Source: Chitinophagaceae bacterium
GTDB taxonomy: Bacteria > Bacteroidota > Bacteroidia > Chitinophagales > Chitinophagaceae
Direction: 5' to 3'
Assembly (NCBI GenBank): GCA_024643655.1
Contig: JAHEMM010000016.1
Location: 1 to 42,628 of the forward strand
DNA length: 42,628 bases
Positions within the stretch are counted from its first letter, which is position 1. Each line of letters starts with the position of its first letter. Made by a program: the position numbers and the translations under genes. The notes beneath the pieces were generated by a model. The model saw nothing but the letters and a program-made list of their open reading frames with translations. It ran no database searches and had not been told where the DNA came from. Shown here piece by piece: positions 32,837 through 40,414 of this stretch.

Positions 32837-33211
32837 TTAAAAGACCACTCTTTTATAAGTCAGGGATTTTTCACCAAAATTTATTATAATACCCAACTTA
32901 ATTCCTGAAGCTTTTAAATAATTAATAGTTTGATAAACAAAGGGGTTTACGATTACCGGTGTTGCTTTTATTTCTACTATAATAGAATCAAATAATACAA
33001 AATCAGCATAAAATTTTCTAGGCAATACTTTTCCTTTGTATTCAATCTTATATGCTTTTTCTCGTTCATATTTGAAGTCGAGCATTTTCAATTCAATTTC
33101 TAATGCATCTTTATAAACTATTTCTTTAAACCCCATACCCAATTCTCTATGTACTTCCATACAAGCTCCAACTATTTTATAGGACTCTTCTTTGAATATA
33201 AGGTCTGCCAT
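32837..33211 (-). CDS. GxxExxY protein
   Basis: A 124-residue protein of the GxxExxY family, named for the motif G27-F-K-E30-I-V-Y33 seen here. Farther on, D70 (FYADFVLF) and E80-I-K82 (IIVEIKA) have the spacing of a PD-(D/E)xK nuclease core, so a nuclease-type fold is likely, but the role of the family is not established to my knowledge. The C-terminus (YLKASGIKLGIIINFG) is typical. The gene is framed by inverted repeats that abut its start and stop codons, which sets it apart from its neighbours. It is on the same strand as dtd and lies just downstream of it. Confidence 0.9.
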   Translation of the reverse strand: MADLIFKEESYKIVGACMEVHRELGMGFKEIVYKDALEIELKMLDFKYEREKAYKIEYKGKVLPRKFYADFVLFDSIIVEIKATPVIVNPFVYQTINYLKASGIKLGIIINFGEKSLTYKRVVF

Positions 33212-33241
33212 AATTAGTGTAATTAATTTGAAATTAGTGTT
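33210..33241 (-). repeat. Right inverted repeat of the GxxExxY unit
   Basis: On the minus strand it reads AACACTAATTTCA followed by AATTAATTACACTAATTAT, nearly the same as the left copy at 32806-32836. It overlaps the first bases of the GxxExxY start codon and ends six bases before the dtd stop. Confidence 0.7.
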
Positions 33242-33246
33242 GCAAA

Positions 33247-33699
33247 TTATTCTTTGCTTTTTGTATCTATAACTATCGTTACCGGTCCATCATTCAATAA
33301 TTCAACTTTCATATGGGCACCAAAAATACCAGTGCCAATAGGTTTTCCTAAATCTATTGCTAACTGTTGAATCATTTTTTCATATAAAGGAACAGCAATA
33401 TCAGGTTTACTTGCTTTAATATAGGATGGCCGATTCCCTTTTTTGGTAGATGCATGAAGCGTAAACTGACTTACCAGTATTATTTCGCCTTTCTTATCCA
33501 GCACAGATTCATTCATTACACCTTCAGCATCATTAAATATTCTAAGATTTACGATTTTCCCGCTTAACCAAATAATATCTTCTGCAGTATCTTCATCTTG
33601 AAACCCAATTAAAACTAATAAGCCTTCATCAATTTGTGCAGTATAATCTCCATTTACCTTTACACTTGCCTTACTTACCCGCTGAATAACTGCTTTCAT
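33247..33699 (-). CDS. dtd: D-aminoacyl-tRNA deacylase
   Basis: A 150-residue enzyme that removes D-amino acids, and mischarged glycine, from tRNA. Family motifs are present: MKAVIQRVSKASVKV at the start, LVSQFTLHAST in the middle and the Gly-cis-Pro loop NDGPVTI near the end; GTGIFGAHM is also typical. I start at the ATG at 33699; an in-frame ATG at 33774 would add 25 hydrophobic residues, unlike the family, and would run into arfB. It is divergent from arfB with only 38 bases between the two start codons. Confidence 0.95.
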   Translation of the reverse strand: MKAVIQRVSKASVKVNGDYTAQIDEGLLVLIGFQDEDTAEDIIWLSGKIVNLRIFNDAEGVMNESVLDKKGEIILVSQFTLHASTKKGNRPSYIKASKPDIAVPLYEKMIQQLAIDLGKPIGTGIFGAHMKVELLNDGPVTIVIDTKSKE

Positions 33700-33705
33700 T
33701 GTTCG

Positions 33706-33713
33706 TAATTTTG
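33706..33713 (+). promoter_or_regulatory. Candidate -7 element of arfB
   Basis: TAATTTTG is a perfect TAnnTTTG match, 24 bases before the arfB ATG at 33738. The predicted start point falls close to or inside the opposing dtd element. Confidence 0.4.
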
Positions 33714-33718
33714 TACTA

Positions 33719-33726
33719 CAAATGTA
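33719..33726 (-). promoter_or_regulatory. Candidate -7 element of dtd
   Basis: On the minus strand this reads TACATTTG, a perfect TAnnTTTG match, 19 bases before the dtd ATG at 33699. It faces the arfB element only five bases away. Confidence 0.4.
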
Positions 33727-33737
33727 ATTGCAGAATA

Positions 33738-34142
33738 ATGATTGACATAAATAAAGAAATAGAATTTCAAACAACCCGCAGCGGTGGTAAAGGAGGACAG
33801 AATGTAAATAAGGTCGAAACAGCTGTAATTGCTTCTTTCCATATTGAAAAATCGCAACTCCTCACAGCTCAACAAAAAGAATTATTGAATGAGAAACTCA
33901 GCTATAGAATTAATAAAGAAGGGTTTTTACAACTAAAATCACAAACACACAGAACTCAATTAGCCAATAAAAAAGAAGCTGTTGAAAAAATAAATGAGTT
34001 GATTAATAAAGCTCTTGTAAAGAAAAAACCACGCATCGCTACAAAACTGAGTAAAGCATCAAAAGAAAAAAGATTAGACTGGAAGAAACGTAATGCTGAA
34101 ATAAAAGCTGGCAGACAAAAGCTAAAACCCGGCCGGTTCTAA
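33738..34142 (+). CDS. arfB: Peptidyl-tRNA hydrolase ArfB (ribosome rescue)
   Basis: A 134-residue release-factor-like protein that frees ribosomes stalled on mRNAs without a stop codon. The catalytic GGQ is G19-G20-Q21 in RSGGKGGQNVNKV, and the C-terminus is the long basic tail (KKKPRIATKLSKASKEKR, then WKKRNAEIKAGRQK) that enters the empty mRNA channel. The absence of a codon-recognition domain separates it from true release factors. The start is at 33738 (MIDINKEIEF); an in-frame ATG at 33699 would overlap the dtd start. It pairs functionally and positionally with dtd, both being translation quality-control genes. Confidence 0.94.
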   Translation: MIDINKEIEFQTTRSGGKGGQNVNKVETAVIASFHIEKSQLLTAQQKELLNEKLSYRINKEGFLQLKSQTHRTQLANKKEAVEKINELINKALVKKKPRIATKLSKASKEKRLDWKKRNAEIKAGRQKLKPGRF

Positions 34143-34180
34143 AACTATTTACCTTAAATAATTGTATTTTAGTACATCAA

Positions 34181-35233
34181 ATGAAAACTGTGCGCAAAAG
34201 TATTTTAACTATATCGACCCTTTTTACCTTTTTAATTCTCCTCACATATTGTATTGTTTCCTGTAAAAAGGAAATTACAATATCAGGAATTGAATTATTG
34301 GCACAGGAAATACCAGCTGGCTTTCCGCAACCAGTGTATACTTTTCAGGACAATCCATTAAGTAAAGAAGGATTTGAACTAGGAAAAAAATTATTTTACG
34401 ACAAAAAACTTTCTGCAGATAACAGTATTTCCTGTGGATCCTGTCACGAACAAAAAGCCGGTTTTGGAACTTTTGAACATGACCTTAGTCATGGCATAAA
34501 TAATTCGCATACAGAACGTAATGCGCCTGTTCTTTTCAATCTGGCCTGGAGTACCAGCTTTCATTGGGATGGTGAGTTCACTTCATTTAAAGAAGCAGCG
34601 AAGCAACCTATATTGGGACATATAGAAATGGGTGAAACATTTGAAAACATCAATAATAAAATTAAAAATGATGCTGAATATAAAAAACTATTCAAAGCAG
34701 TTTTTAATAGTGAGATAATGCACCCAGAGTATATTCTTAAAGCCCTGGCTCAGTTTACCGGCTCATTAGTTTCCGCTAATTCTAAATACGATAAATATAA
34801 AAAAGGCACTGTTTCTTTTACAACGCAAGAAGAAAATGGCTACCAGATTTTCAAAGCAAAATGTGCAACATGTCATCCTGAGCCTTTATTTACTGATTAC
34901 AGTTTCAGAAATATCGGGCTACCAGTTGATCATCACCTGGATGATATAGGAAGAATGAAAGTTACCGGCAAAACAGAAGATCGTTTAAAATTTAAAGTGC
35001 CAACATTACGCAACACTTATATTTCATCTAACTATATGCATGATGGCCGCTTTGGCACTTTGCAACAATGCATTAATCACTACCGAACAAATGTACAGGC
35101 AAGTCCTTCACTCGATCCTTTACTAACAAATGGTATTACATTAACAAATGCGCAATCGGATGATCTGATTTTATTCTTAAGAGCACTTACTGACTCCAGT
35201 TTTATACAAGATCCCCGTTTTAAAACCCAGTAA
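34181..35233 (+). CDS. Di-heme cytochrome c peroxidase (MauG/CcpA family)
   Basis: A 350-residue exported protein. The N-terminal hydrophobic segment ends in a lipobox-like CIVSC, so it may be a lipoprotein (C28). Two heme c sites are present, C85-x-x-C88-H89 (SCGSCHEQ) and C228-x-x-C231-H232 (KCATCHPE), together with RNAPVLFNLAW and the later NYMHDGRFGTL segment, all typical of bacterial cytochrome c peroxidases, which reduce hydrogen peroxide with electrons from a c-type cytochrome. Presence of a peroxidase and c-type cytochrome chemistry means the organism meets oxygen or peroxide despite having PFOR. A TATTTTAG -7-like box lies eight bases before the start. Confidence 0.93.
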   Translation: MKTVRKSILTISTLFTFLILLTYCIVSCKKEITISGIELLAQEIPAGFPQPVYTFQDNPLSKEGFELGKKLFYDKKLSADNSISCGSCHEQKAGFGTFEHDLSHGINNSHTERNAPVLFNLAWSTSFHWDGEFTSFKEAAKQPILGHIEMGETFENINNKIKNDAEYKKLFKAVFNSEIMHPEYILKALAQFTGSLVSANSKYDKYKKGTVSFTTQEENGYQIFKAKCATCHPEPLFTDYSFRNIGLPVDHHLDDIGRMKVTGKTEDRLKFKVPTLRNTYISSNYMHDGRFGTLQQCINHYRTNVQASPSLDPLLTNGITLTNAQSDDLILFLRALTDSSFIQDPRFKTQ

Positions 35234-35268
35234 TAAATTTTCTTTTTACAAACTACGATATTTGCCAT

Positions 35269-36441
35269 ATGAATCAACGGGAATTATTTCTTCGTCATAT
35301 TGCACAAACTTCTACAGCACCACTTGCTTTGGAAATTATAAAAGCAGATTGCTGTACTTTGTTTGATGCTGCAGGCAAAGAGTATATTGATCTGATTGGC
35401 GGTATTAGTGTTGCCAATATTGGTCATCGCCATCCTAAAGTAATTGAAGCAATTCAAAAACAATTAGATGCCTACCTGCATATAATGGTTTACGGAGAAT
35501 TTGTTGAAGCACCACAAGTTCAATACGCAAAACTACTCACGGAACATTTACCAGCATCTCTCAACTCCGTTTATTTTACTAACTCTGGTGCAGAAGCAGT
35601 AGAAGGTGCAATGAAGCTTGCAAAAAGAGTAACGAACAGAACACAGATTATTTCATTTATTAATTCCTATCACGGTAGTACACAAGGTGCATTAAGTATT
35701 ATTGGAGATGAGTACTGGAGAAATGCTTTCCGTCCATTATTGCCTGATGTATTGCATCTTGTATACAATTCTTTTGAATCACTGAATTCAATAACAGAAC
35801 AAACCGCCTGTGTGTTTGCAGAAACTGTACAAGCAGAAGCTGGCATTCTTGTTCCCACAAAAGAATGGATGCTGGCATTGCGGAATAAATGTACGGAGAC
35901 TGGCACCTTTTTAATACTTGATGAAATACAGGCAGGCTTTGGAAGAACAGGCAAGCTTTGGGGCTTTGAACATTTTGACATTGTACCTGATGTTTTATTA
36001 TTAGGGAAAGCTTTGGGTGGTGGCATGCCATTAGGGGCTTTTATTGCTGACAAGAAACTGATGGATGCATTTACAGACAATCCGGTGCTAGGTCATATCA
36101 CTACATTTGGTGGACACCCCGTTAGTTGTTCCGCCGGTATGGCAGCAATGAAAGCATTGCTGGAAGAAGGATGGATTGGAACGGTGAAACAAAAAGAGGA
36201 ATTATTTAGATCAAATTTGGTTCACCCAAAAATAAAAGCTGTCCGTTCCTTTGGTTTGTGGATGGCGGTTGAGTTTGATTCTTTTGAAACAAATAAGCGA
36301 ATCATTGATGCTTGTATTGCCGAAGGTATTTTGACGGATTGGTTTTTATTTGAAGCTAATTGTTTACGGATTTCGCCTCCTTTGATTATTGCACACGAAC
36401 AGATTAGAAAAGCTTGCAATATAATATTACAAGCAATTTAA
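35269..36441 (+). CDS. Class III aminotransferase (acetylornithine/ornithine type)
   Basis: A 390-residue PLP-dependent aminotransferase. Signatures: TNSGAEAVEGAMKLAKR near 105-120, YHGSTQGALS, the cofactor-binding LDEIQAGFGRTG around D218, and the Schiff-base lysine K247 in LLLGKALGGGMPLG. The family includes acetylornithine, ornithine and 4-aminobutyrate aminotransferases; the sequence alone does not settle the substrate, and no arginine genes are adjacent, so I give no symbol. It is a single gene that ends seven bases from the convergent glpF. A near-consensus -7 box (GATATTTG, 35257-35264) lies only four bases before the start. Confidence 0.9.
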   Translation: MNQRELFLRHIAQTSTAPLALEIIKADCCTLFDAAGKEYIDLIGGISVANIGHRHPKVIEAIQKQLDAYLHIMVYGEFVEAPQVQYAKLLTEHLPASLNSVYFTNSGAEAVEGAMKLAKRVTNRTQIISFINSYHGSTQGALSIIGDEYWRNAFRPLLPDVLHLVYNSFESLNSITEQTACVFAETVQAEAGILVPTKEWMLALRNKCTETGTFLILDEIQAGFGRTGKLWGFEHFDIVPDVLLLGKALGGGMPLGAFIADKKLMDAFTDNPVLGHITTFGGHPVSCSAGMAAMKALLEEGWIGTVKQKEELFRSNLVHPKIKAVRSFGLWMAVEFDSFETNKRIIDACIAEGILTDWFLFEANCLRISPPLIIAHEQIRKACNIILQAI

Positions 36442-36447
36442 TAATTA

Positions 36448-37155
36448 TTATAATAGCCCATATGCCCAGGCTGCAATCAACGCTCCAATTATCGGGCCTA
36501 TCACCGGTATCCAACTATAGCTCCAATCACTATCTCTTTTTCCCGCTACAGGTAAAATAAAATGTGCAATACGAGGTCCCAAATCTCTTGCCGGATTGAT
36601 AGCATAACCAGTTGGACCACCTAATGAAAGACCTATTCCTAATACCAATAAACCAACGGGCAATGCATCCAAAGTTCCCATTGAAGAAACAGCTGGAGAC
36701 ATAGCCATTGCTCCAAACATTAATACAAATGTGCCAATGATTTCGGTAGTAAGATTATGACCTACACTTCTTATTGCAGGAGCATTACAAAAAACTGCAA
36801 GTTTTAGGTCTTTATCTTCAGTTGCTTCAAAATGTTGTTTATAAGCAACCCAAACAATCATAGCACCGGTAATAGCACCTGCAAATTGAGCTGCAATATA
36901 AGTTAACAATAAAGAGGAGTCGAAATCTGCAAAAGCAGTTAGAGCAATTGTAACGGCAGGATTCAAATGGCCTCCTCCTCCTAATTTCGTAGCAGCGTAA
37001 ACACCAATAAAGACAGCCATTCCCCAACCAAATGTTATAACAATCCACCCTCCATTTTGGCCCTTTGATTTGTTAAGTAATACATTTGCTACAACTCCAT
37101 TACCCATAATGATGAGTAATGCTGTACCAATGAATTCACCGATAAATGGAGACAT
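36448..37155 (-). CDS. glpF: Glycerol uptake facilitator (aquaglyceroporin)
   Basis: A 235-residue inner-membrane channel of the MIP family with six helices and two half-helices. Both pore motifs are intact: N65-P66-A67 (GHLNPAVTIAL) and N187-P188-A189 (AINPARDLGPR). The aspartate after NPAR (NPARD) is the mark of glycerol-conducting members as opposed to pure water channels. It is the last gene of the glpD-glpK-glpF run, 40 bases after glpK, so glycerol import, phosphorylation and oxidation are encoded together. Confidence 0.95.
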   Translation of the reverse strand: MSPFIGEFIGTALLIIMGNGVVANVLLNKSKGQNGGWIVITFGWGMAVFIGVYAATKLGGGGHLNPAVTIALTAFADFDSSLLLTYIAAQFAGAITGAMIVWVAYKQHFEATEDKDLKLAVFCNAPAIRSVGHNLTTEIIGTFVLMFGAMAMSPAVSSMGTLDALPVGLLVLGIGLSLGGPTGYAINPARDLGPRIAHFILPVAGKRDSDWSYSWIPVIGPIIGALIAAWAYGLL

Positions 37156-37195
37156 ATTAGTTGGTTTTTGTTTTTTGAAATTATTTTTGTGTTCC

Positions 37196-38689
37196 TTATT
37201 CTTCCGTCCAGGCCTGTGCTGCTCTCACAGCTTTTCGCCAATTCTTTTGCAATTCTTCTACGGATTCCTTTTTCATTGCCGGGCTAAAGGTTTTATTTTT
37301 CTGCCAGTATTGTTGCAATTCATCGACACTACTCCAAAAACCTACTGCAAGACCCGCAAGATAAGCTGCACCTAAAGCGGTGGTTTCAGTTACCTCAGGT
37401 CGAATTACATCTACACCAATAACATCACTTTGAAATTGCATTAATAAATTGTTGACAGTAGCACCGCCATCTACTCTTACTTCTTTTATAGGCAACCCTG
37501 CATCGGCTTGCATTGCCTTCATCAGATCCATTGATTGAAAAGCGATGCTCTCTACCGAAGCTCTTGCAATATGTGCATCAGTTGTACCTCTGGTGATACC
37601 GACGATAGTTCCTTGTGCATGTGGATTCCAATAAGGTGCCCCTAAACCTGTGAATGCAGGAACTAAATATACACCACCATTATCTTTTACTTTTTGTGCC
37701 AGTTCTTCAACATCGCCGGAATTTTGAATCAACTTTAATCCATCCCGCAGCCATTGAACTACGGCACCACCGATGAATACACTTCCTTCTAACGCATAGT
37801 GTACCTCGCCATTTACTTTCCATGCAATGGTGGTTAGCAAATTATTTTTTGATTGAACTGGTTTTGTTCCTGTATTCATTAACATGAAACAACCTGTACC
37901 ATACGTATTTTTTAGCATCCCGGGTTCTGTACACATTTGTCCGAACAAAGCAGATTGCTGATCGCCTGCAATACCACTTATGGGAATCGGGGAGGATGAA
38001 AGTATATTTTCGGAGTGTCCAAACACTTCACTACTGGAACGAACTTCTGGCAATATATTCTCAGGAATACCAAAAAGTTCGAGTAATTCAGTATCCCATT
38101 TTAACTCATGAATATTATAAAGCAATGTTCTGGATGCATTGGAAACATCTGTTGCATGTACTTTCCCATTAGTTAATTTCCAAAGCAACCAACTATCGAT
38201 AGTGCCAAAACATAATTCGCCTTTTTTTGCTTTCTCTCTTGCTCCTTCTACATTATCTAATATCCATTTTACTTTAGTTCCCGAGAAATATGCATCCGTT
38301 ACAAGTCCGGTTTTTGCCTGTATCATTTCAGCATGTCCATCTTTCTTTAGCTGATCACAGTAAGAAGCCGTTCTTCTATCCTGCCATACAATTGCATTGC
38401 AAATAGGTAGTGAAGTTTGGCGATCCCACACAACGGCAGTTTCTCTTTGATTAGTAATACCGATTGCAGCAATATCATTAATGGTTAATCCTGCCTTAAG
38501 TACAGCCTCTGTGGCAACACCGAGCTGTGTACTCCATATTTCACTGGCATCATGCTCTACCCAACCTGGTTGCGGAAATAGCTGAGTGAATTCTTTTTGT
38601 GCCGTTGCAACAATACTTCCTTTCTTATCAAAAATAATAGCTCTTGAACTTGTTGTTCCCTGATCCAGGGAGAGAATATACTTGACCAT
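37196..38689 (-). CDS. glpK: Glycerol kinase
   Basis: A 497-residue FGGY-family kinase, standard length, that makes glycerol 3-phosphate from glycerol and ATP in the cytoplasm. It begins [18 protein letters not shown] with the phosphate-1 loop, then [40 protein letters not shown] and the adenosine-site region [14 protein letters not shown] and [17 protein letters not shown]. It lies 74 bases downstream of glpD, a gap wide enough for its own promoter; a candidate is listed at 38712-38744. Glycerol trapped here is oxidised by GlpD. Confidence 0.97.
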   Translation of the reverse strand: MVKYILSLDQGTTSSRAIIFDKKGSIVATAQKEFTQLFPQPGWVEHDASEIWSTQLGVATEAVLKAGLTINDIAAIGITNQRETAVVWDRQTSLPICNAIVWQDRRTASYCDQLKKDGHAEMIQAKTGLVTDAYFSGTKVKWILDNVEGAREKAKKGELCFGTIDSWLLWKLTNGKVHATDVSNASRTLLYNIHELKWDTELLELFGIPENILPEVRSSSEVFGHSENILSSSPIPISGIAGDQQSALFGQMCTEPGMLKNTYGTGCFMLMNTGTKPVQSKNNLLTTIAWKVNGEVHYALEGSVFIGGAVVQWLRDGLKLIQNSGDVEELAQKVKDNGGVYLVPAFTGLGAPYWNPHAQGTIVGITRGTTDAHIARASVESIAFQSMDLMKAMQADAGLPIKEVRVDGGATVNNLLMQFQSDVIGVDVIRPEVTETTALGAAYLAGLAVGFWSSVDELQQYWQKNKTFSPAMKKESVEELQKNWRKAVRAAQAWTEE

Positions 38690-38711
38690 AGCAATTGTTC
38701 TGGTTAATTAT

Positions 38712-38744
38712 TAAATATAAAGGATAATTAAAAAATAAGCCAAA
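38712..38744 (-). promoter_or_regulatory. Candidate internal promoter of glpK
   Basis: On the minus strand TTTG (38741-38744) is followed after 21 bases by TATATTTA (38712-38719), one mismatch from TAnnTTTG. It could let glpK-glpF be transcribed apart from glpD. Confidence 0.35.
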
Positions 38745-38763
38745 GAAGTATTTGTCAAATTGA

Positions 38764-40350
38764 CTACTTCAAAATATACTGTTCTGCTACTTGATTATAT
38801 AACTTGATCTGCTCTTCTTCCCAAGTTTTGTTTCTACCAAGTTTTTTTGCCATAATAACTGCTACTTCTGGTGCTATTCTGCAACTCTCTTTTGCATTCA
38901 GTAGCAATGCTCTGGTTCTTCTTGCTAAAAAATCTTCTACTGTTCTGGCCATTTCATGTTCAACAGCCCATTCAATCTGTGTTTTGTGAATTTTTAGTTC
39001 TTCACTTGTCCATTCTTTTGTATCTCCAATCATTGTTGCCCTGATTAGTTTTGCATCACTTCCATAGAAATAAAAGGGGTCATTCCAATCAATATTTTTT
39101 TCATGACCATGTATAAATAAATTGGCTGTTCCTGATTTTACTGGAGTCCAACCAAGAACTTTTTCAATCCTGTTTACCATATCCTCTCCCATTTTTCGAT
39201 ACGTAGTCCATTTGCCACCTATTATAGTGAAAAGTTGAGATGGTGAAAGAATTATTTTATGACTGCGAGAAATTTCTTTCGTTTTTAATTGTCCTTTTTG
39301 CGGAGCGGCTAAAGGTCGTAACCCTGCAAATACACTCAGTACATCACTACGTTTAGGTTTTTTCTCGAGATATGCACCAGCCGTTTGTAAAATAAAATCA
39401 ATTTCTTTTTCCAGTGCTTTTGGCTCTAATGACGGTTCTTCAATTGGAGTATCTGTTGTACCGACTACCACTTTGTCGTGCCATGGCACAGCAAATAATA
39501 CACGACCATCACTTGTTTTAGGAATCATTAATGCTTCTTCCGAAGGATAAAATACTTTTTCAATTACTATATGAACACCCTGACTGACACAAATGGTTTT
39601 TTCAATTCCAGGTTTATCCATCTTTAAGATATCATCTACAAAAACACCTGTAGCATTAACAACGGCTTTTGCTTTTAATGTTAATGCTAAACCAGTTTCC
39701 TCATCGGCAGCTAATACACCATTTACATTTCCTTGTTGATCTTTCAACAAGTCAATTACTTTTACGTAGTTGATAGCATTACCGCCATTCTCAATTATAC
39801 TTTGAGCCAGATTAATTGCAAGCCGGGAATCATCAAATTGCCCATCATGATAAAGCACACCACCTTTCAATCCTTTTGAAAGAATACCTGGCGTTCTTTT
39901 CAACACTTTTTTCTTTGAGATAAAAACTGAATCCCCCAGACCAAGTTTGCCGGCTATCCAATCGTATAACTTAAGACCAATCGTATATTTAAGTGAATCC
40001 CAAATGTTGTATACAGGAACAATAAATGTTTGATTTTTTACAAGATGTGGCGCATTCTGATGAAGTAACCCTCTTTCTACACTTGCTTCTCTTACCAATT
40101 TTACATTTCCCTGTGCCAAATAACGAACACCACCATGTACTAGTTTAGTACTACGACTGGAGGTTCCTTTTGCAAAATCACTCTGTTCAAGCAACAAAGT
40201 TTTGTAGCCACGGGTAGTTGCATCCAACGCAATTCCAAGACCCGTTGCTCCACCGCCAATAACAATGATATCCCAATAATCGGTGTAGGAATTAAGATAT
40301 TCTATATATAATTTTCTGTTTGATATTTTTTCTTGGGAAGATAACTGCAT
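38764..40350 (-). CDS. glpD: Glycerol-3-phosphate dehydrogenase (quinone-linked)
   Basis: A 528-residue FAD enzyme of the GlpD/GlpA family that oxidises glycerol 3-phosphate to dihydroxyacetone phosphate and passes electrons to quinone at the inner membrane. The Rossmann motif VIGGGATGLGIALDA lies near residue 31, followed by LLEQSDFAKGTSSRSTKL and VHGGVRYLAQGN, all typical of the family, and AVPWHDKVVVGTTDTP later. The C-terminal helical domain from about residue 400 is present (TVEDFLARRTRALLL). No cysteine cluster for GlpC-type coupling is seen. It opens the glp operon; a DUF5686-type gene lies 64 bases upstream on the same strand, without a clear terminator between them. Confidence 0.96.
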   Translation of the reverse strand: MQLSSQEKISNRKLYIEYLNSYTDYWDIIVIGGGATGLGIALDATTRGYKTLLLEQSDFAKGTSSRSTKLVHGGVRYLAQGNVKLVREASVERGLLHQNAPHLVKNQTFIVPVYNIWDSLKYTIGLKLYDWIAGKLGLGDSVFISKKKVLKRTPGILSKGLKGGVLYHDGQFDDSRLAINLAQSIIENGGNAINYVKVIDLLKDQQGNVNGVLAADEETGLALTLKAKAVVNATGVFVDDILKMDKPGIEKTICVSQGVHIVIEKVFYPSEEALMIPKTSDGRVLFAVPWHDKVVVGTTDTPIEEPSLEPKALEKEIDFILQTAGAYLEKKPKRSDVLSVFAGLRPLAAPQKGQLKTKEISRSHKIILSPSQLFTIIGGKWTTYRKMGEDMVNRIEKVLGWTPVKSGTANLFIHGHEKNIDWNDPFYFYGSDAKLIRATMIGDTKEWTSEELKIHKTQIEWAVEHEMARTVEDFLARRTRALLLNAKESCRIAPEVAVIMAKKLGRNKTWEEEQIKLYNQVAEQYILK

Positions 40351-40414
40351 TATTTATTAGCATCAATTTCTTAATGCATTGAAGATAAACCAAAGAAAAT
40401 GGAGTATAAAAAAT

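Larger units (their letters stand above)
32806..33241. mobile_element. Candidate GxxExxY mobile unit with terminal inverted repeats
   Basis: A 436-base segment made of one gene and two roughly 31-base inverted repeats that touch the gene at both ends. It sits exactly between the stop of the secreted protein and the stop of dtd, as a compact insertion would. No transposase is present and no clear target-site duplication is seen, so mobility would depend on factors elsewhere. This call is inference from structure. Confidence 0.4.

Noticed and set aside
32806-33241. The GxxExxY region as an insertion sequence or CRISPR-related repeat.
   Set aside because: There is no transposase gene, only two inverted copies of the repeat, and no spacer-repeat periodicity.
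33738-34142. arfB as peptide chain release factor prfA/prfB.
   Set aside because: It is far too short and lacks a codon-recognition domain, while the basic C-terminal tail is that of ArfB.
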